Assembly: GCA_903845065.1 (NCBI GenBank)
Contig: CAIMWH010000375.1
Location: 1-46,512, forward strand
Length of the DNA stretch: 46,512 nt
Source of the DNA: an uncultured Rhodospirillales bacterium
GTDB lineage: Bacteria; Pseudomonadota; Alphaproteobacteria; Acetobacterales; Acetobacteraceae
Reading direction: 5' to 3'
The translations under genes were made by a program, and so were the position numbers. The notes under the pieces are model-generated. The model did not search any database. It worked only from the letters and a program-made list of their open reading frames with translations, and was not told where the DNA came from. Within the stretch, counting starts at the first letter, position 1. The number at the start of each line of letters is the position of its first letter. Shown here in pieces: positions 26,102-34,037 of the stretch.

Positions 26102-26917
26102 GTGACCTTTCGTCAGACGATCCGCCGAATGCTGTCTGTCGCCGCGGTTGGCTTGGGCATCGTTGTCGCTCAACCCGTCCAGGCCGCCGGCCTGCTGATC
26201 CTCGAAGGCAGCGATGCCCAGACGTACCACCAGCTCGATCCCTACAGCACCAACTTCCTGAACGGCCTGGCGACCTATTCCTCCGCCACGTCCCTGCCCA
26301 TAGCGGTCTTCGGCTTCGATCCGGTCGGCGCTCCCACCGTCGGCAAGGTATCGCTGGGTGGCATCCTGCCGAGCCTCTCCACCATGCTCAGCAGCTATTC
26401 GGGCATCTACCTCGATGAGGCCGGCAATTGCTGCTCGGAACCCTCGATCAGCGCGGCCGACGCGACCACCCTCACCGCCTTCCTGGCCGCCGGCCGCAGC
26501 GTCGCCATCGAGAATTACACCGGTGGATCGGTGTTTGACCCCATCATCGGCATTTCCGGCGCCGCTGCCGGCACCGCCAACCAGTTCGTCGCGGGCTATC
26601 AAGGCGGTGACGGCAGCCTCGGCAATTGCTTCGACGGCAACATCGTGGCGCCGGGCGGCTCGGCCTACGGCCTTGGCCCGGTCGGCAGCGCCGTTCCGAA
26701 CCTCGGCTGCTTCGGTCACCAGGACTACAAGGCGAGCTTCTTCGACGCCTATGGCCTGACGACCTACATCGCCACCAACCCGTCCCTGCCAGACTACAAC
26801 GTCGTCATCAGCAACGGTGGCGGCGGTCTGTCCGAAGCGGTTCCCGAACCCGCCTCCATGGCACTCCTTGGCGCCGCGCTGGCCGGCATCGGCTACATCC
26901 GCCGCCGCCGCGCCTGA
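26102..26917 (+). CDS. PEP-CTERM protein, four-cysteine secreted family (paralogue 2)
   Basis: The 271-residue protein starts with GTG 26102, eight bases after AAGGA. The signal peptide ends near residue 29 (VQAAG). It is a clear paralogue of the preceding gene product: shared LILEGSDA start, a YSGIYLDEAGNCCS segment, FLAAGRSVAIENYTGG, CFDGN and GCFGHQDYKASF. Its cysteines are 110, 111, 176 and 203. Its 24-residue PEP-CTERM tail is identical to that of paralogue 1, although other regions have diverged widely. The four conserved cysteines could form two disulfides outside the cytoplasm. It is transcribed alone from a sigma-54 promoter with its own terminator. The molecular function is unknown. 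Confidence 0.88.
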   Translation: MTFRQTIRRMLSVAAVGLGIVVAQPVQAAGLLILEGSDAQTYHQLDPYSTNFLNGLATYSSATSLPIAVFGFDPVGAPTVGKVSLGGILPSLSTMLSSYSGIYLDEAGNCCSEPSISAADATTLTAFLAAGRSVAIENYTGGSVFDPIIGISGAAAGTANQFVAGYQGGDGSLGNCFDGNIVAPGGSAYGLGPVGSAVPNLGCFGHQDYKASFFDAYGLTTYIATNPSLPDYNVVISNGGGGLSEAVPEPASMALLGAALAGIGYIRRRRA

Positions 26918-26942
26918 ACCACCGGCCATCGGCCACCACGAG

Positions 26943-26967
26943 AACGGCGCCCTCGGGCGCCGTTTTT
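26943..26967 (+). terminator. Rho-independent terminator of cassette 2
   Basis: AACGGCGCC (26943-26951), loop CTCG, GGCGCCGTT (26956-26964) and a T-run. It is almost the same sequence as the terminators of cassettes 1 and 3. Confidence 0.85.
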
Positions 26968-27041
26968 CGTTTACGCACCCAGTCGTAATCGCGGGCAATT
27001 TCCACGCTACTAACGCACAATCACGAATACGTGCCGAATTT

Positions 27042-27058
27042 GACAATAAATTTTACAA
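27042..27058 (+). promoter_or_regulatory. Upstream box of PEP-CTERM cassette 3
   Basis: GACAATAAATTTTACAA fits the pattern with A at position 2 and A at position 17. Its end is again exactly 61 nt before the TGG of the -24 element. The surrounding 100 bp are markedly AT-rich for this genome. Confidence 0.65.
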
Positions 27059-27119
27059 TATCCCAAATCGAACCATTTCTCCCTGCATCATCACGTTGTT
27101 TTGAAAACCCTTTCCGCTC

Positions 27120-27134
27120 TGGCACGCAAGTTGC
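27120..27134 (+). promoter_or_regulatory. Sigma-54 promoter of PEP-CTERM gene 3
   Basis: TGGCACG (27120-27126), four bases, TTGC (27131-27134) followed by T: a perfect RpoN -24/-12 site, with C before it as in the extended consensus. The leader would be about 75 nt. Confidence 0.88.
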
Positions 27135-27218
27135 TGTGTCCACCTTGATTGCCCATCACCCACAGCCTGCCCACGAGAACCAAAAACCACCCCGGCATTC
27201 AAGAGGAACCGTATTTCA

Positions 27219-28025
27219 ATGACCCGCGCTATTATCGCCCTCGCATTGACCGCCGCCCTCGGCGCCGCCCCCGCCTTGGCGAGCCCGATCGACGGCACCT
27301 ATACCGCCAACACCCTGGCCGCCAATGATGATCTGTCCACCGGCCTGGTGAGCCTCGGCTTCAGCTTCAACTTCTTCGGCACGAACTACACCGACACCTA
27401 CGTGAACAACAACGGCAACATCACCTTCGCCGCCCCGCTAGCCACCTTCACGCCGTTCGGACTCACCACCGCGCTGTCCAACCCCATCCTCGCCCCGTTC
27501 TTCGGTGACGTCTGGACGTTCGGCAACGCCAGCCTCGTCACCTACGAGGCCAAGGCCAGCGGCGTTGGTGGCCGGCCGACCTTCGGCGTGGAATGGCCGC
27601 ACGTGAACTACTACGCCGACAACAGCGGCTCAAAGCAGAACACCTTCGAAATGCTGGTGGTCAACCGCGACGACATAAATGCCGGCGACGCCGACGTCTA
27701 CTTCAACTACGGCTCGATGCAGTGGGAAACCGGCGACGCCAGCTCCGGCAGCGGCGGCCTCGGCGGCAGTTGTGCCGCGGCGGGCTTCTCCAATGGCAGC
27801 GGCGATCCCGGCACCTACTTCGAAATCGCCGGCTCGCACGTCTGCGGCGCCCTCATCGATGGCGGCGCGGACCAACTGGTCTCCGCCAGCAATGACGGCG
27901 TGCCCGGCCAGTTCCTCTTCACCGTGCGCAACGGCGTCATCACCGACACGCCCGAACCTGCCAGCATGACGCTGCTGGCCGGCGCCCTGGTGGCCCTCGG
28001 CCGCCTGCGTCGCCGTCGCGCCTGA
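27219..28025 (+). CDS. PEP-CTERM protein with nidogen-like (NIDO) domain
   Basis: The 268-residue protein starts at ATG 27219 with AGAGGA 11 bases upstream, a rather long spacing. A signal peptide (about residues 1-21) precedes a region typical of extracellular NIDO domains: GFSFNFFGTNYTDTYVNNNG, IAPFFGDVW-like PILAPFFGDVWTF, FGVEWPHVNYY, and NTFEMLVVNRDD followed by QWETGDAS. The C-terminus carries a PEPASM motif, a short hydrophobic helix and RRRRA, the PEP-CTERM sorting signal. NIDO proteins take part in matrix or surface adhesion, so this is a likely extracellular matrix component. It has its own sigma-54 promoter and terminator and is unrelated in its body to the two paralogues upstream. 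Confidence 0.88.
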   Translation: MTRAIIALALTAALGAAPALASPIDGTYTANTLAANDDLSTGLVSLGFSFNFFGTNYTDTYVNNNGNITFAAPLATFTPFGLTTALSNPILAPFFGDVWTFGNASLVTYEAKASGVGGRPTFGVEWPHVNYYADNSGSKQNTFEMLVVNRDDINAGDADVYFNYGSMQWETGDASSGSGGLGGSCAAAGFSNGSGDPGTYFEIAGSHVCGALIDGGADQLVSASNDGVPGQFLFTVRNGVITDTPEPASMTLLAGALVALGRLRRRRA

Positions 28026-28040
28026 GCCTGGACACAAAAG

Positions 28041-28064
28041 CGGCGCCCTCGGGCGCCGTTTTTC
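28041..28064. terminator. Terminator of cassette 3, shared with the convergent tyr operon
   Basis: CGGCGCC (28041-28047), loop CTCG, GGCGCCG (28052-28058) and five T's. The prephenate dehydrogenase gene ends four bases further on the other strand, so the hairpin probably serves both directions. Confidence 0.8.
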
Positions 28065-28067
28065 GTA

Positions 28068-28955
28068 TCAGGCCTGCTTCAACTCGATCAGGCTGCGCCT
28101 GATTTTCCGCCCGCGCCGGATGCTCTCCTCGATATAGGCCGGATCGCCCCAACGCACCGCGCGCGCCATCGCCTGCGCGTCCTCCATGAACCGCGCCAGC
28201 ATCTCCAGCAGCGCCTCGCGGTTGTTGAGGAACACGTCGCGCCACATCGCCGGGTCCGACGCCGCGATGCGGGTAAAATCGCGGAACCCCGACGCCGCGA
28301 ACCGCAGCACCTGCTGCCGGCTTTCGTCCTCCAGGTCATCCGCGGTGCCGCAAATGGTGAACGCCAGCAGATGCGGCAGATGGCTCACAATGGCCAGCAC
28401 CTTGTCGTGATGGCCAGGTTCCATGGTCTCGATCATCGAGCCGCAGCGCCGCCACAACTCGGCCACCTTCTCCACCGCCGCCGCGTCCGTACCGGGCGGC
28501 GGCACCATCAGGCACCAGCGCCCCTGGAACAGCGTGGTGAAGCCCGAATCCGGGCCGGAATGCTCGGTGCCCGCCAGCGGATGGGCCGGCACGAAATGCA
28601 CCCCGTCCGGCACCAGCGGCCCGACATCGCGGATCACCGACTGCTTGGTGGACCCCACATCGGTCAGGATGCAGCCGGGTTCCAGATGCGGCGCGATGGC
28701 CTCGGCGAGCGCCGCATAGGCCCCCACCGGCGCACACAGCATCACGCAATCCGCCCCCGCCACCACCTTCGCCGGGTCCATCTCCACCCGATGCGCGATG
28801 CCGAGTTCCATCACCCGATCCAGCGTCGCCTGGGTGCGCGCGTTGGCCACCACTTCCCCGGCGAGGTCACCACGCTCCATCGCGATGCGCGCGACCGAAC
28901 TGCCGATCAGGCCGATGCCCAGCAACGCCAGCCGCTTGAAGACAGGCTCAGCCAT
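28068..28955 (-). CDS. tyrC: Prephenate/arogenate dehydrogenase
   Basis: I start at ATG 28955 (MAEPVFKR), eight bases inside the hisC end, giving 295 residues; the frame extends ten codons more. A Rossmann motif [13 protein letters not shown] is followed by the family segments [16 protein letters not shown] and SHLPHLLAF, which carry the catalytic histidine and substrate arginine regions. It oxidatively decarboxylates prephenate or arogenate in tyrosine synthesis. It is the last gene of a chorismate mutase-hisC-tyrC operon. A cyclohexadienyl dehydrogenase with dual specificity is likely in this lineage. Confidence 0.92.
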   Translation of the reverse strand: MAEPVFKRLALLGIGLIGSSVARIAMERGDLAGEVVANARTQATLDRVMELGIAHRVEMDPAKVVAGADCVMLCAPVGAYAALAEAIAPHLEPGCILTDVGSTKQSVIRDVGPLVPDGVHFVPAHPLAGTEHSGPDSGFTTLFQGRWCLMVPPPGTDAAAVEKVAELWRRCGSMIETMEPGHHDKVLAIVSHLPHLLAFTICGTADDLEDESRQQVLRFAASGFRDFTRIAASDPAMWRDVFLNNREALLEMLARFMEDAQAMARAVRWGDPAYIEESIRRGRKIRRSLIELKQA

Positions 28956-30042
28956 GCCGGGTCGCCATGAAGGTCGACAAGGCATCGGCCACCAGCAGGC
29001 ATTCTTCCTCGGTGCCCACCGTCACCCGCAGGCACTGCGGCAGGTCATACGCTCCCATGGCGCGCACGATAACGCCGCGCGTCTTGAGGAATGCGTCGGC
29101 CGCCTTGGCCACCTCGGCGGTGCCGAAATCCGACAAAATGAAGTTCCCCTCGGTGGGGTAGGCCTTGATCCCGGCCTTCTCCATGGCGGCCGACAGCTTT
29201 GCCCGCCACTTGGTGTTGTGCGCCTTGCTGTGCTCCACCCAACCCGGCTCGGCCAACGCCGCCACCGCCGCCGCCTGGGCGCCGAGGTTCACGTTGAACA
29301 CGCCGCGCACCCGGTTGATCGCGTCGATCACCGCCGGCGGGCCGTAGCCCCAGCCCACCCGCATGCCACCGAGGCCGAAGATTTTCGAGAAGGTGCGCAG
29401 CATGATGGTGTTGTCGCCGGCATCCACCAGCTTTGCACCGGCGTCATAGTCGTCCGCCTCGACGTACTCGGCATAGGCGCTGTCGAGCACCAGCAGGATA
29501 TCGGCCCGCAGCCCGGCCCGCAGCCGCTCCATCTCGCTCTGCGGCAGCAGGGACCCGGTGGGGTTGTTGGGATTGGCGACGAACACGATCGTCGTCTCCG
29601 GCGTCACCGCCGCCAGGATCTCGTCTACCGAGGTGGTGAGGTTGTGCTCCGGCGCCTTCAGCACCCGGCTGCCGGCATACGTCCCCGCGATCTGGTACAT
29701 GGTGAAGCCATGCATCGACATGATGATATCGGTGCCCGGCCCGCCATAGATGTGGCAGAGGTGCCCGATCAGTTCGTCAGACCCGGTGCCGCAGACGATC
29801 CGTGCCGGATCGAGCCCGTAGCGCGTGCCGATGGCGCGGCGCAGTTCCACCGAGCCGCCATCCGGATAGCGGTGCATCTCCGCCGCCGCCTTCACCGCCG
29901 CCTCCAGCGCCGAGGGCGGCGGCCCGAACGGACCCTCGTTGGAGGACAGCTTGATCACCCGGTTGACGCCGGGAAGCTTATGCTCGCCACCCACATAAGC
30001 GGCGATGGCCATCACTTCGGGGCGGGGGCGCGGCGCGGTCAT
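28948..30042 (-). CDS. hisC: Histidinol-phosphate/aromatic aminotransferase
   Basis: The start is ATG 30042, in a four-base overlap with the chorismate mutase stop, giving 364 residues; the longer frame lies in that gene. Motifs of class I/II PLP enzymes are present: [32 protein letters not shown], and the PLP-lysine site [15 protein letters not shown]. HisC enzymes transaminate imidazole-acetol phosphate and often aromatic keto acids. Its place between chorismate mutase and prephenate dehydrogenase suggests that the aromatic reaction (tyrosine and phenylalanine) is its main job here. Confidence 0.92.
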   Translation of the reverse strand: MTAPRPRPEVMAIAAYVGGEHKLPGVNRVIKLSSNEGPFGPPPSALEAAVKAAAEMHRYPDGGSVELRRAIGTRYGLDPARIVCGTGSDELIGHLCHIYGGPGTDIIMSMHGFTMYQIAGTYAGSRVLKAPEHNLTTSVDEILAAVTPETTIVFVANPNNPTGSLLPQSEMERLRAGLRADILLVLDSAYAEYVEADDYDAGAKLVDAGDNTIMLRTFSKIFGLGGMRVGWGYGPPAVIDAINRVRGVFNVNLGAQAAAVAALAEPGWVEHSKAHNTKWRAKLSAAMEKAGIKAYPTEGNFILSDFGTAEVAKAADAFLKTRGVIVRAMGAYDLPQCLRVTVGTEEECLLVADALSTFMATRHG

Positions 30043-30932
30043 GCATTGTCTCCATCGACGGGAACGGCGTAGGCGCCAAGCACGACCGGCGGACGCAGCA
30101 GGTCGGCCGAACTGGCGAGAAGGGGGTCGCTTAGGCGCGGGTCGGCATCGGTGACGAAACCGGCGACATCCACCAGCGCATGCGCCACCGGCGAACCCGG
30201 CGCGCGGCGCAGAATGATATTGGCGGCCGAGAACCCGGCCGTGGTCAGCACCGTAGAAAGCCGCGCGCGGCTCACCGTATCGGCGCATTCGAGGCCGATC
30301 AGCGAACGATCGTCCCGGCTCTGGTCCGGCGCGGCAGCCGAGACCACCAGCGCCTGCACCCGGGGCGCCCCCTCGCTGCGCGGCTGCCAGAACGGCAGGC
30401 GGGCCACGATATGGATGCGCGGTTCATCGCGATGCAGCAGCGCGGTCCACCAGGCGGCCCCCGCCGTCTCGTCCTCGGCCGGCATCGGCAGCACTGCCGC
30501 CACCGCCTGCCCGGCGCTCACCTCGCCGATGGCCTGCGCCGGCGTGCGGTGCGCGCGCATCGGCGTCAGGGCGCCGAAATGCTCGCGCGCGCAGGCGATG
30601 AACCCGGCGGCGGCATCGGTCTGGCAAACCGCGATGGTGTAGTTGCCCTGCATCCCGGTGGTGCCGGCCAGCAATTCGCGCCACATCCGCGAAATCGTCC
30701 GCCGCGGCAGCCGCCCGCTGTGCCGATCGAGCAGCCGGCGAATGATATCGGCCTCGCGCCCCGGCCGCAGCGGCACCCGGCCCTTGGCGCCGAGCGCGCC
30801 GACGCGCTCCACCACCTCCGCCCGCTGCATCAGCAGGTCATGCATGGTGTCATCGATCCGATCCAGTTCGCCACGCAATGCGGCAAGCTGGTCGGCGGGG
30901 AGAACGGCGACGGTGTCGGGACTATCGGGCAT
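30039..30932 (-). CDS. Chorismate mutase (type II) with unusual C-terminal domain
   Basis: The start is ATG 30932 (MPDSPDTV), giving 297 residues. Residues 11-95 are an AroQ-type helical chorismate mutase: [23 protein letters not shown] with its active-site arginine and acid residues, then [17 protein letters not shown]. The remaining 200 residues look like an alpha/beta periplasmic-type lobe similar in layout to prephenate dehydratase, but I see no TRF catalytic motif or ACT domain. It converts chorismate to prephenate. The C-terminal part may be a decayed dehydratase or a regulatory domain. It is the first gene of the tyr operon and about 60 bp beyond the metW stop. Confidence 0.85.
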   Translation of the reverse strand: MPDSPDTVAVLPADQLAALRGELDRIDDTMHDLLMQRAEVVERVGALGAKGRVPLRPGREADIIRRLLDRHSGRLPRRTISRMWRELLAGTTGMQGNYTIAVCQTDAAAGFIACAREHFGALTPMRAHRTPAQAIGEVSAGQAVAAVLPMPAEDETAGAAWWTALLHRDEPRIHIVARLPFWQPRSEGAPRVQALVVSAAAPDQSRDDRSLIGLECADTVSRARLSTVLTTAGFSAANIILRRAPGSPVAHALVDVAGFVTDADPRLSDPLLASSADLLRPPVVLGAYAVPVDGDNA

Positions 30933-30991
30933 GGGCGTTTCGCTTGTGGGCTTCTGCAATAGCCGATGCCCCCCCTGATGCAAAGCGGGCG

Positions 30992-31645
30992 TCAGCGCCG
31001 CCGCAACTGGAACAGCGCCTGCTCACCGAACAGGTTCGCCAGCGCGGCCGAGCGGCGATGCGGCGAGCGCTGCCCTGCCTCGTCCACCGCCAGCCACTTC
31101 TCCACCACATAGCCTTCCTCGGCGCACAGCACGAAGAAGTCCCGGATGGTGCAGGGATGGATATTCGGCGTCTCATGCCACGGCCGCGCCCACACCGAGG
31201 TCATCGGCATCCGCCCGCTCCACAGCAACTGCCAGCGCACCAGCCAGTGGCCGAAATTGGGAAAGCTTACCAGCGCCCGCGTGCCGATCCGCAGCATCTG
31301 CGCCAGCACCTGGCGCGGCCGCTCCACCGCCTGCAACGTGCGCGACAGCACCACGTAGTCGAACGCACCGTCGGGATACTGCGCGAGGTCCGAATCCGCG
31401 TCGCCATGCATCACCGGCAGCCCATGCACCACCGAGCGCGTCACCTCGGCCATGTCGATCTCGATGCCGCGCGCGTCGCACCCCTTCGTGCGGTACAGAT
31501 GATCGATCAGCGTGCCGTCGCCGCTGCCGATATCCAGCACGCGTGTGCCCGGCGCGATCATCTCGGCGATCAGCCGCAGATCGAGCCGCATGTTCTTCGC
31601 CACGTAGCGCACACCCTCGGGGGCGCCATCCACCGGCAGGTCCAT
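30992..31645 (-). CDS. metW: Methionine biosynthesis protein MetW
   Basis: The 217-residue protein starts at ATG 31645, sharing one base with the metX stop (TGATG). It has the SAM-binding motif VLDIGSGDGTLIDHL and the MetW-specific segments GIEIDMAEV, FDYVVLSRTLQAVERP and LVSFPNFGHWLVR. MetW is the obligate partner of the MetX acyltransferase in many proteobacteria, aiding or regulating homoserine acylation. The gene order and overlap are the standard metXW arrangement. Confidence 0.95.
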   Translation of the reverse strand: MDLPVDGAPEGVRYVAKNMRLDLRLIAEMIAPGTRVLDIGSGDGTLIDHLYRTKGCDARGIEIDMAEVTRSVVHGLPVMHGDADSDLAQYPDGAFDYVVLSRTLQAVERPRQVLAQMLRIGTRALVSFPNFGHWLVRWQLLWSGRMPMTSVWARPWHETPNIHPCTIRDFFVLCAEEGYVVEKWLAVDEAGQRSPHRRSAALANLFGEQALFQLRRR

Positions 31646-32778
31646 CAGGGCAGCCCCGCATGTTCGGCGCATCCGGCGAGGAAGCCCGCCAGCGCGCGGT
31701 GGAAATCGGGCTCGTCGAGCAGGAACGCGTCATGCCCCTTGTCCGACGCGATCTCCACGAAGCTGACGTTTGCGGCGGCGCCATTGAGCGCGCGCGCCAC
31801 CGACCGGCTTTCGGCGGTGGGATAGAGCCAGTCCGACGAGAAACTCATCAGGCAGAACCGCGTCCGCGTGCCCTTGAACGCCGCCCGCAAATCCCCGCCG
31901 TACTCCTCGGCCAGATCGAAGTAGTCCGTCGCGCGGGTGATGGTGAGGTAGGAGTTGGCATCGAAGCGGCGCACGAAGGTGCTGCCCTGGTGGCGCAGGT
32001 AGCTCTCCACCTCGAACATATCGGCGAACCCCGGGAGGCTCTGCGCGCCGCGCACCCGCCGCCCGAACTTCCGCGTCAGCGCTTCCTCGGACAAGTAGGT
32101 GATGTGCGCCACCATCCGCGCCACCGCGAGCCCGCGCGCCGGCACCTTGTCGCCCTGCCAGTAGCGCCCGGCCTGCCAGTCCGGATCGGAGAAGATCGAC
32201 TGCCGGCCCACCTCGTTGAAGGCGATGTTCTGCGCCGAATGATAGGCGGCCGAGGCAATCGGCACCGCGGCGAACACCATGTCGGGGTAAGAGGCCGCCC
32301 ATTGCAGCACCTGCATGCCGCCCATCGAGCCGCCGATGACCGCGAACAGGCGGGAAATGCCGAAATGCTCCACCAGACGCTTCTGCGCGCTCACCATGTC
32401 CTTCACGGTGACCGGCGGGAAATCCGTCCCCCACAGCCCCTCGCCGCCATCGCGTGGCGAGCGCGGCCCGGTGGTGCCCATGCAGCCGCCCAGCACATTG
32501 GAGCAGATGACGAAAAACCGGTCGGTATCGATCGACAGGCCCGGCCCCACCACCAGATCCCACCAGCCGCCCTTGCCGGTGACCGGATGGGTCTCGGCGA
32601 CGTACTGGTCCCCGGTCAGGGCGTGGCAGATCAGGATCGCATTGCTGCAATCGGCATTCAGCCGCCCATAGGTGCGATACGCCACGGTCAGGCTGCCCAG
32701 CGCCTGGCCGCACTCAAGCATCAACCCGTCATCGAAGGTGACGTGTTGATGCAGGATATCGGGCAGCGCTGTGTCCAT
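31645..32778 (-). CDS. metX: Homoserine O-acyltransferase MetX
   Basis: I start at ATG 32778 (MDTALPDIL), giving 377 residues; the upstream 21 codons look non-coding. The alpha/beta-hydrolase fold shows the [13 protein letters not shown] nucleophile elbow and the late catalytic Asp/His ([19 protein letters not shown]). It acylates homoserine, with acetyl or succinyl as donor not decidable from sequence, in methionine synthesis. It is coupled with metW. An 8-bp hairpin lies in its leader (32805-32825). I do not recognise a known SAM riboswitch there. Confidence 0.94.
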   Translation of the reverse strand: MDTALPDILHQHVTFDDGLMLECGQALGSLTVAYRTYGRLNADCSNAILICHALTGDQYVAETHPVTGKGGWWDLVVGPGLSIDTDRFFVICSNVLGGCMGTTGPRSPRDGGEGLWGTDFPPVTVKDMVSAQKRLVEHFGISRLFAVIGGSMGGMQVLQWAASYPDMVFAAVPIASAAYHSAQNIAFNEVGRQSIFSDPDWQAGRYWQGDKVPARGLAVARMVAHITYLSEEALTRKFGRRVRGAQSLPGFADMFEVESYLRHQGSTFVRRFDANSYLTITRATDYFDLAEEYGGDLRAAFKGTRTRFCLMSFSSDWLYPTAESRSVARALNGAAANVSFVEIASDKGHDAFLLDEPDFHRALAGFLAGCAEHAGLP

Positions 32779-32804
32779 GGGCGTGATGCGACCATACCAG
32801 GTTA

Positions 32805-32825
32805 CGGATCGCCATATGCGGTCCG
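32805..32825 (-). promoter_or_regulatory. Hairpin in the metX leader
   Basis: CGGATCGC (32805-32812) pairs with GCGGTCCG (32818-32825), with one G-U pair, about 27 nt upstream of the metX start. It could modulate access to the ribosome site or be part of an unrecognised metabolite-sensing leader. No T-run follows it. Confidence 0.3.
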
Positions 32826-32853
32826 ATCGGCGCTGTTGCAACCGGTGGTTTCG

Positions 32854-33912
32854 TCAGGTCGGCGTTGCCCAGCTCGTCTTGAAGCCCTTGAACGGCGAGG
32901 GGATCTCCTTCAGCCCGTCGATCACCTTGCGCCGCGTCCGCGCATCGTCGCCCGGCAGGAACTCGATCCCCACCGCATCGGCGATGCCGCCGAACCGCGC
33001 CGCGATGGCTTCGGGCAGCTTATCGTAGGTTGCCCGGGCGCAAAACAAGTCCAGCACGTCATCCGGCACCATGGCCGCCATCTCGGACCATTGGCCCTTG
33101 CGCGAGGCCTCGTGCAGCTTCACCCCGAGATCGGTGACGCCATGAATATCGAACACCCCGCGATAGGCCGGCGTGGAGCCATAGAACGCCACCCGGTAGC
33201 GCGCCTTCTCGGCGGCCGCCTTCACAGTGGCCTCGTCCGGCCCGGTGGCGATGAACCCGCCGCCGGTCACCTCGAAATGCTCGAAATTCCGGCCGGACTT
33301 CTCCAGTTCGGTGGCGAGCAGCGGACGGACTACCTGTTCCACATATTGCCGGGTAGCGAACCCGTGCAGCCGCACCCCGTCACATACCCGGGCCGCGGTC
33401 TTCTGCATTTCCGGCCCCACCGCGGCGATCATCACCGGCGTCATCGGCAGGCCCGAGGGTTTGGGCGAGAACTCCGGCGTCATCAGGTTGAACTTGTAGA
33501 ACTTGCCCTCGAAGCTGAGCTTCTCGCCCTTCTCCCAGCAGCGCCAGATCGCGCGCAGCGCCTGCACATACTCGCCGAGGCGCGGTGCGGGCGAAATCCA
33601 CGGCACCGAAAACCGCCGCTCGTTGTGCGGCTTCACCTGGGTGCCCAGCCCGAGGGTGAACCGCCCGGCCGATTGCACCGTGAGGTCCCACGCCAGGTTC
33701 GCCACGATCATCGGGCTGCGCGGGAACGCGATCGCCACCGAACTTGCCAACTCGATGCTGGAGGACCCCAGCGCCCCCATGGCGAGCGGAATGAACGGGT
33801 CATGCGCCAGTTCCGGCACCGTCACCCCGTCGAAGCCGTCCGCCTCAGCCTGCGCCGCCGCCGGCCCGCACTTGCGCCAGTCCGTATAAGGCAACCCCAT
33901 CGTCACGCGCAT
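32854..33912 (-). CDS. LLM-class flavin-dependent (F420 type) oxidoreductase
   Basis: The start is ATG 33912 (MRVTMGLPYTD), giving 352 residues. It has the luciferase-like monooxygenase barrel pattern: AEADGFDGVTVPELAHDP at the start, a SAGRFTLGLGTQ strand, and PVMIAAVGPEMQKTAARVCDG, in the style of the TIGR03617 group. Such enzymes use F420 or FMN to oxidise or reduce small organics. No F420 genes are near. The gene is divergent from the trimethylamine-dehydrogenase-like gene at 34038, with which it may share a 125-bp promoter region. Confidence 0.88.
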   Translation of the reverse strand: MRVTMGLPYTDWRKCGPAAAQAEADGFDGVTVPELAHDPFIPLAMGALGSSSIELASSVAIAFPRSPMIVANLAWDLTVQSAGRFTLGLGTQVKPHNERRFSVPWISPAPRLGEYVQALRAIWRCWEKGEKLSFEGKFYKFNLMTPEFSPKPSGLPMTPVMIAAVGPEMQKTAARVCDGVRLHGFATRQYVEQVVRPLLATELEKSGRNFEHFEVTGGGFIATGPDEATVKAAAEKARYRVAFYGSTPAYRGVFDIHGVTDLGVKLHEASRKGQWSEMAAMVPDDVLDLFCARATYDKLPEAIAARFGGIADAVGIEFLPGDDARTRRKVIDGLKEIPSPFKGFKTSWATPT

Positions 33913-34037
33913 CGACCGTTTCCCCACAGATTTTCGGCATGCTCGCTCGGACAACCGCCGATGTCCACATCCCCGGCCCCCCACTCCCCGAACCCGGCAC
34001 GAACGTGCAAACTCCCGCCAACCACGGAGCCCCCGCC

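Noticed and set aside
32779-32853. A SAM-II-type riboswitch upstream of metX
   Set aside because: I see one hairpin but not the pseudoknot pattern or conserved bases of that class, so only the hairpin is listed.
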